The position numbers were made by a program, and so were the translations under genes. Source: a virus. From it: a stretch of DNA of 20,231 bases. Under the pieces are notes generated by a model that saw only the letters and a program-made list of their open reading frames with translations, was not told the origin of the DNA and ran no database searches. Where the stretch lies: positions 1-20,231 of IMG/VR virus record IMGVR_UViG_3300010375_000058; one strand, given 5' to 3'. Positions 19,954-20,231 of this stretch are shown piece after piece. Numbering within the stretch: the stretch's first letter is position 1; each line of letters starts with the position of its first letter.

Positions 19954-20231
19954 AGATAAACTCCAGTGCCGCGCTGATTCGGCCAGCAGCGGTTGCAACC
20001 CGCGATGCATCCTCGGGAGATATCGATTTGCCTTCGGCTACGTCCGCAGCCGCAATCGATACAACTCCCGCTTCGCGCGACAGCGCACGCAAGGCGTCCG
20101 TTGCCGTGAAGGCCGGTCTTACCCTCGGAAAATCCCCCACGCGCTCGGGCATGATGTCGCGGAATTCCAAGCCCACCGCCGCAAGCACGTCTGCGGTCTC
20201 ACATCCGGCGAAACAGTGAATCAACACCCGA
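19943..20231 (-). CDS. Zinc-finger primase-like protein, 5' end cut by window edge
   Basis: Only the last 95 codons are in the window; the frame is open to the right edge, so the GTG at 20227 is not a reliable start. The first visible residues, VLIHCFAGCETADVLAAVGL, are the end of a CHC2-type zinc finger ('HCxAGCxxxxVLxAxGL') used by phage and plasmid primases to read template DNA, followed by 'FRDIMPERVG'. The remaining about 60 residues are helical and hold no Toprim motifs, so catalytic residues, if any, are not visible. It ends ISAALEFIYGH and overlaps the helicase start by 11 bases, supporting a primase-helicase unit. Gene type is fairly clear; completeness is not. Confidence 0.75.
   Translation of the reverse strand, partial: RVLIHCFAGCETADVLAAVGLEFRDIMPERVGDFPRVRPAFTATDALRALSREAGVVSIAAADVAEGKSISPEDASRVATAAGRISAALEFIYGH

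Overview
The window is part of the genome of a tailed double-stranded DNA bacteriophage, most likely a podovirus. Every supported gene lies on the minus strand. Genes are packed tightly, mostly as 1 to 11 base stop/start overlaps, and read from right to left. I see no tRNA, rRNA, CRISPR array, IS element or host gene. The GC-rich, proteobacterial-looking codon use suggests a proteobacterial host, but nothing here fixes the genus or shows whether the phage is temperate.

In transcription order (right to left), the window opens with the end of a replication module: the 3' end of a zinc-finger primase-like gene (19943-20231), a RecA/DnaB-fold replicative helicase (19000-19953), a small conserved-type protein, and a DUF1064-type PD-(D/E)XK nuclease (18393-18797). 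A transition zone of small genes follows: a beta-rich protein, a 46-aa GTG-start zinc-ribbon-like protein, a 72-aa zinc-ribbon protein and a 75-aa unknown. The packaging and head module comes next: small and large terminase, two unknowns, a 28-aa membrane microprotein, portal, a 95-aa protein, scaffold and an N4 gp56-type major capsid protein. After three small virion-like genes (two of them paralogous) and a methyltransferase-GT9 glycosyltransferase fusion, the tail module begins: P22 gp4-like and gp10-like proteins, a short tail-associated protein, an aspartyl/asparaginyl beta-hydroxylase-like enzyme, a GNAT acetyltransferase, and three proteins laid out like DNA-ejection (internal virion) proteins. 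The last of these runs off the left edge.

Main points of interest. (1) The 13-mer AACCGGTAGAAGC occurs three times, always in the same orientation and always 5-6 bases before an ATG (genes starting at 9185, 15384 and 17581). This layout resembles the start-associated sequences of some mycobacteriophages and may be an undescribed control element. (2) Three classes of modifying enzyme (methyltransferase-glycosyltransferase fusion, 2OG-Fe(II) hydroxylase, acetyltransferase) sit inside the late virion gene cluster, which suggests modification of virion proteins or of the host surface. (3) Two very small genes fill gaps exactly: a 28-aa transmembrane protein before portal and a 46-aa Cys/His protein before the zinc-ribbon gene.
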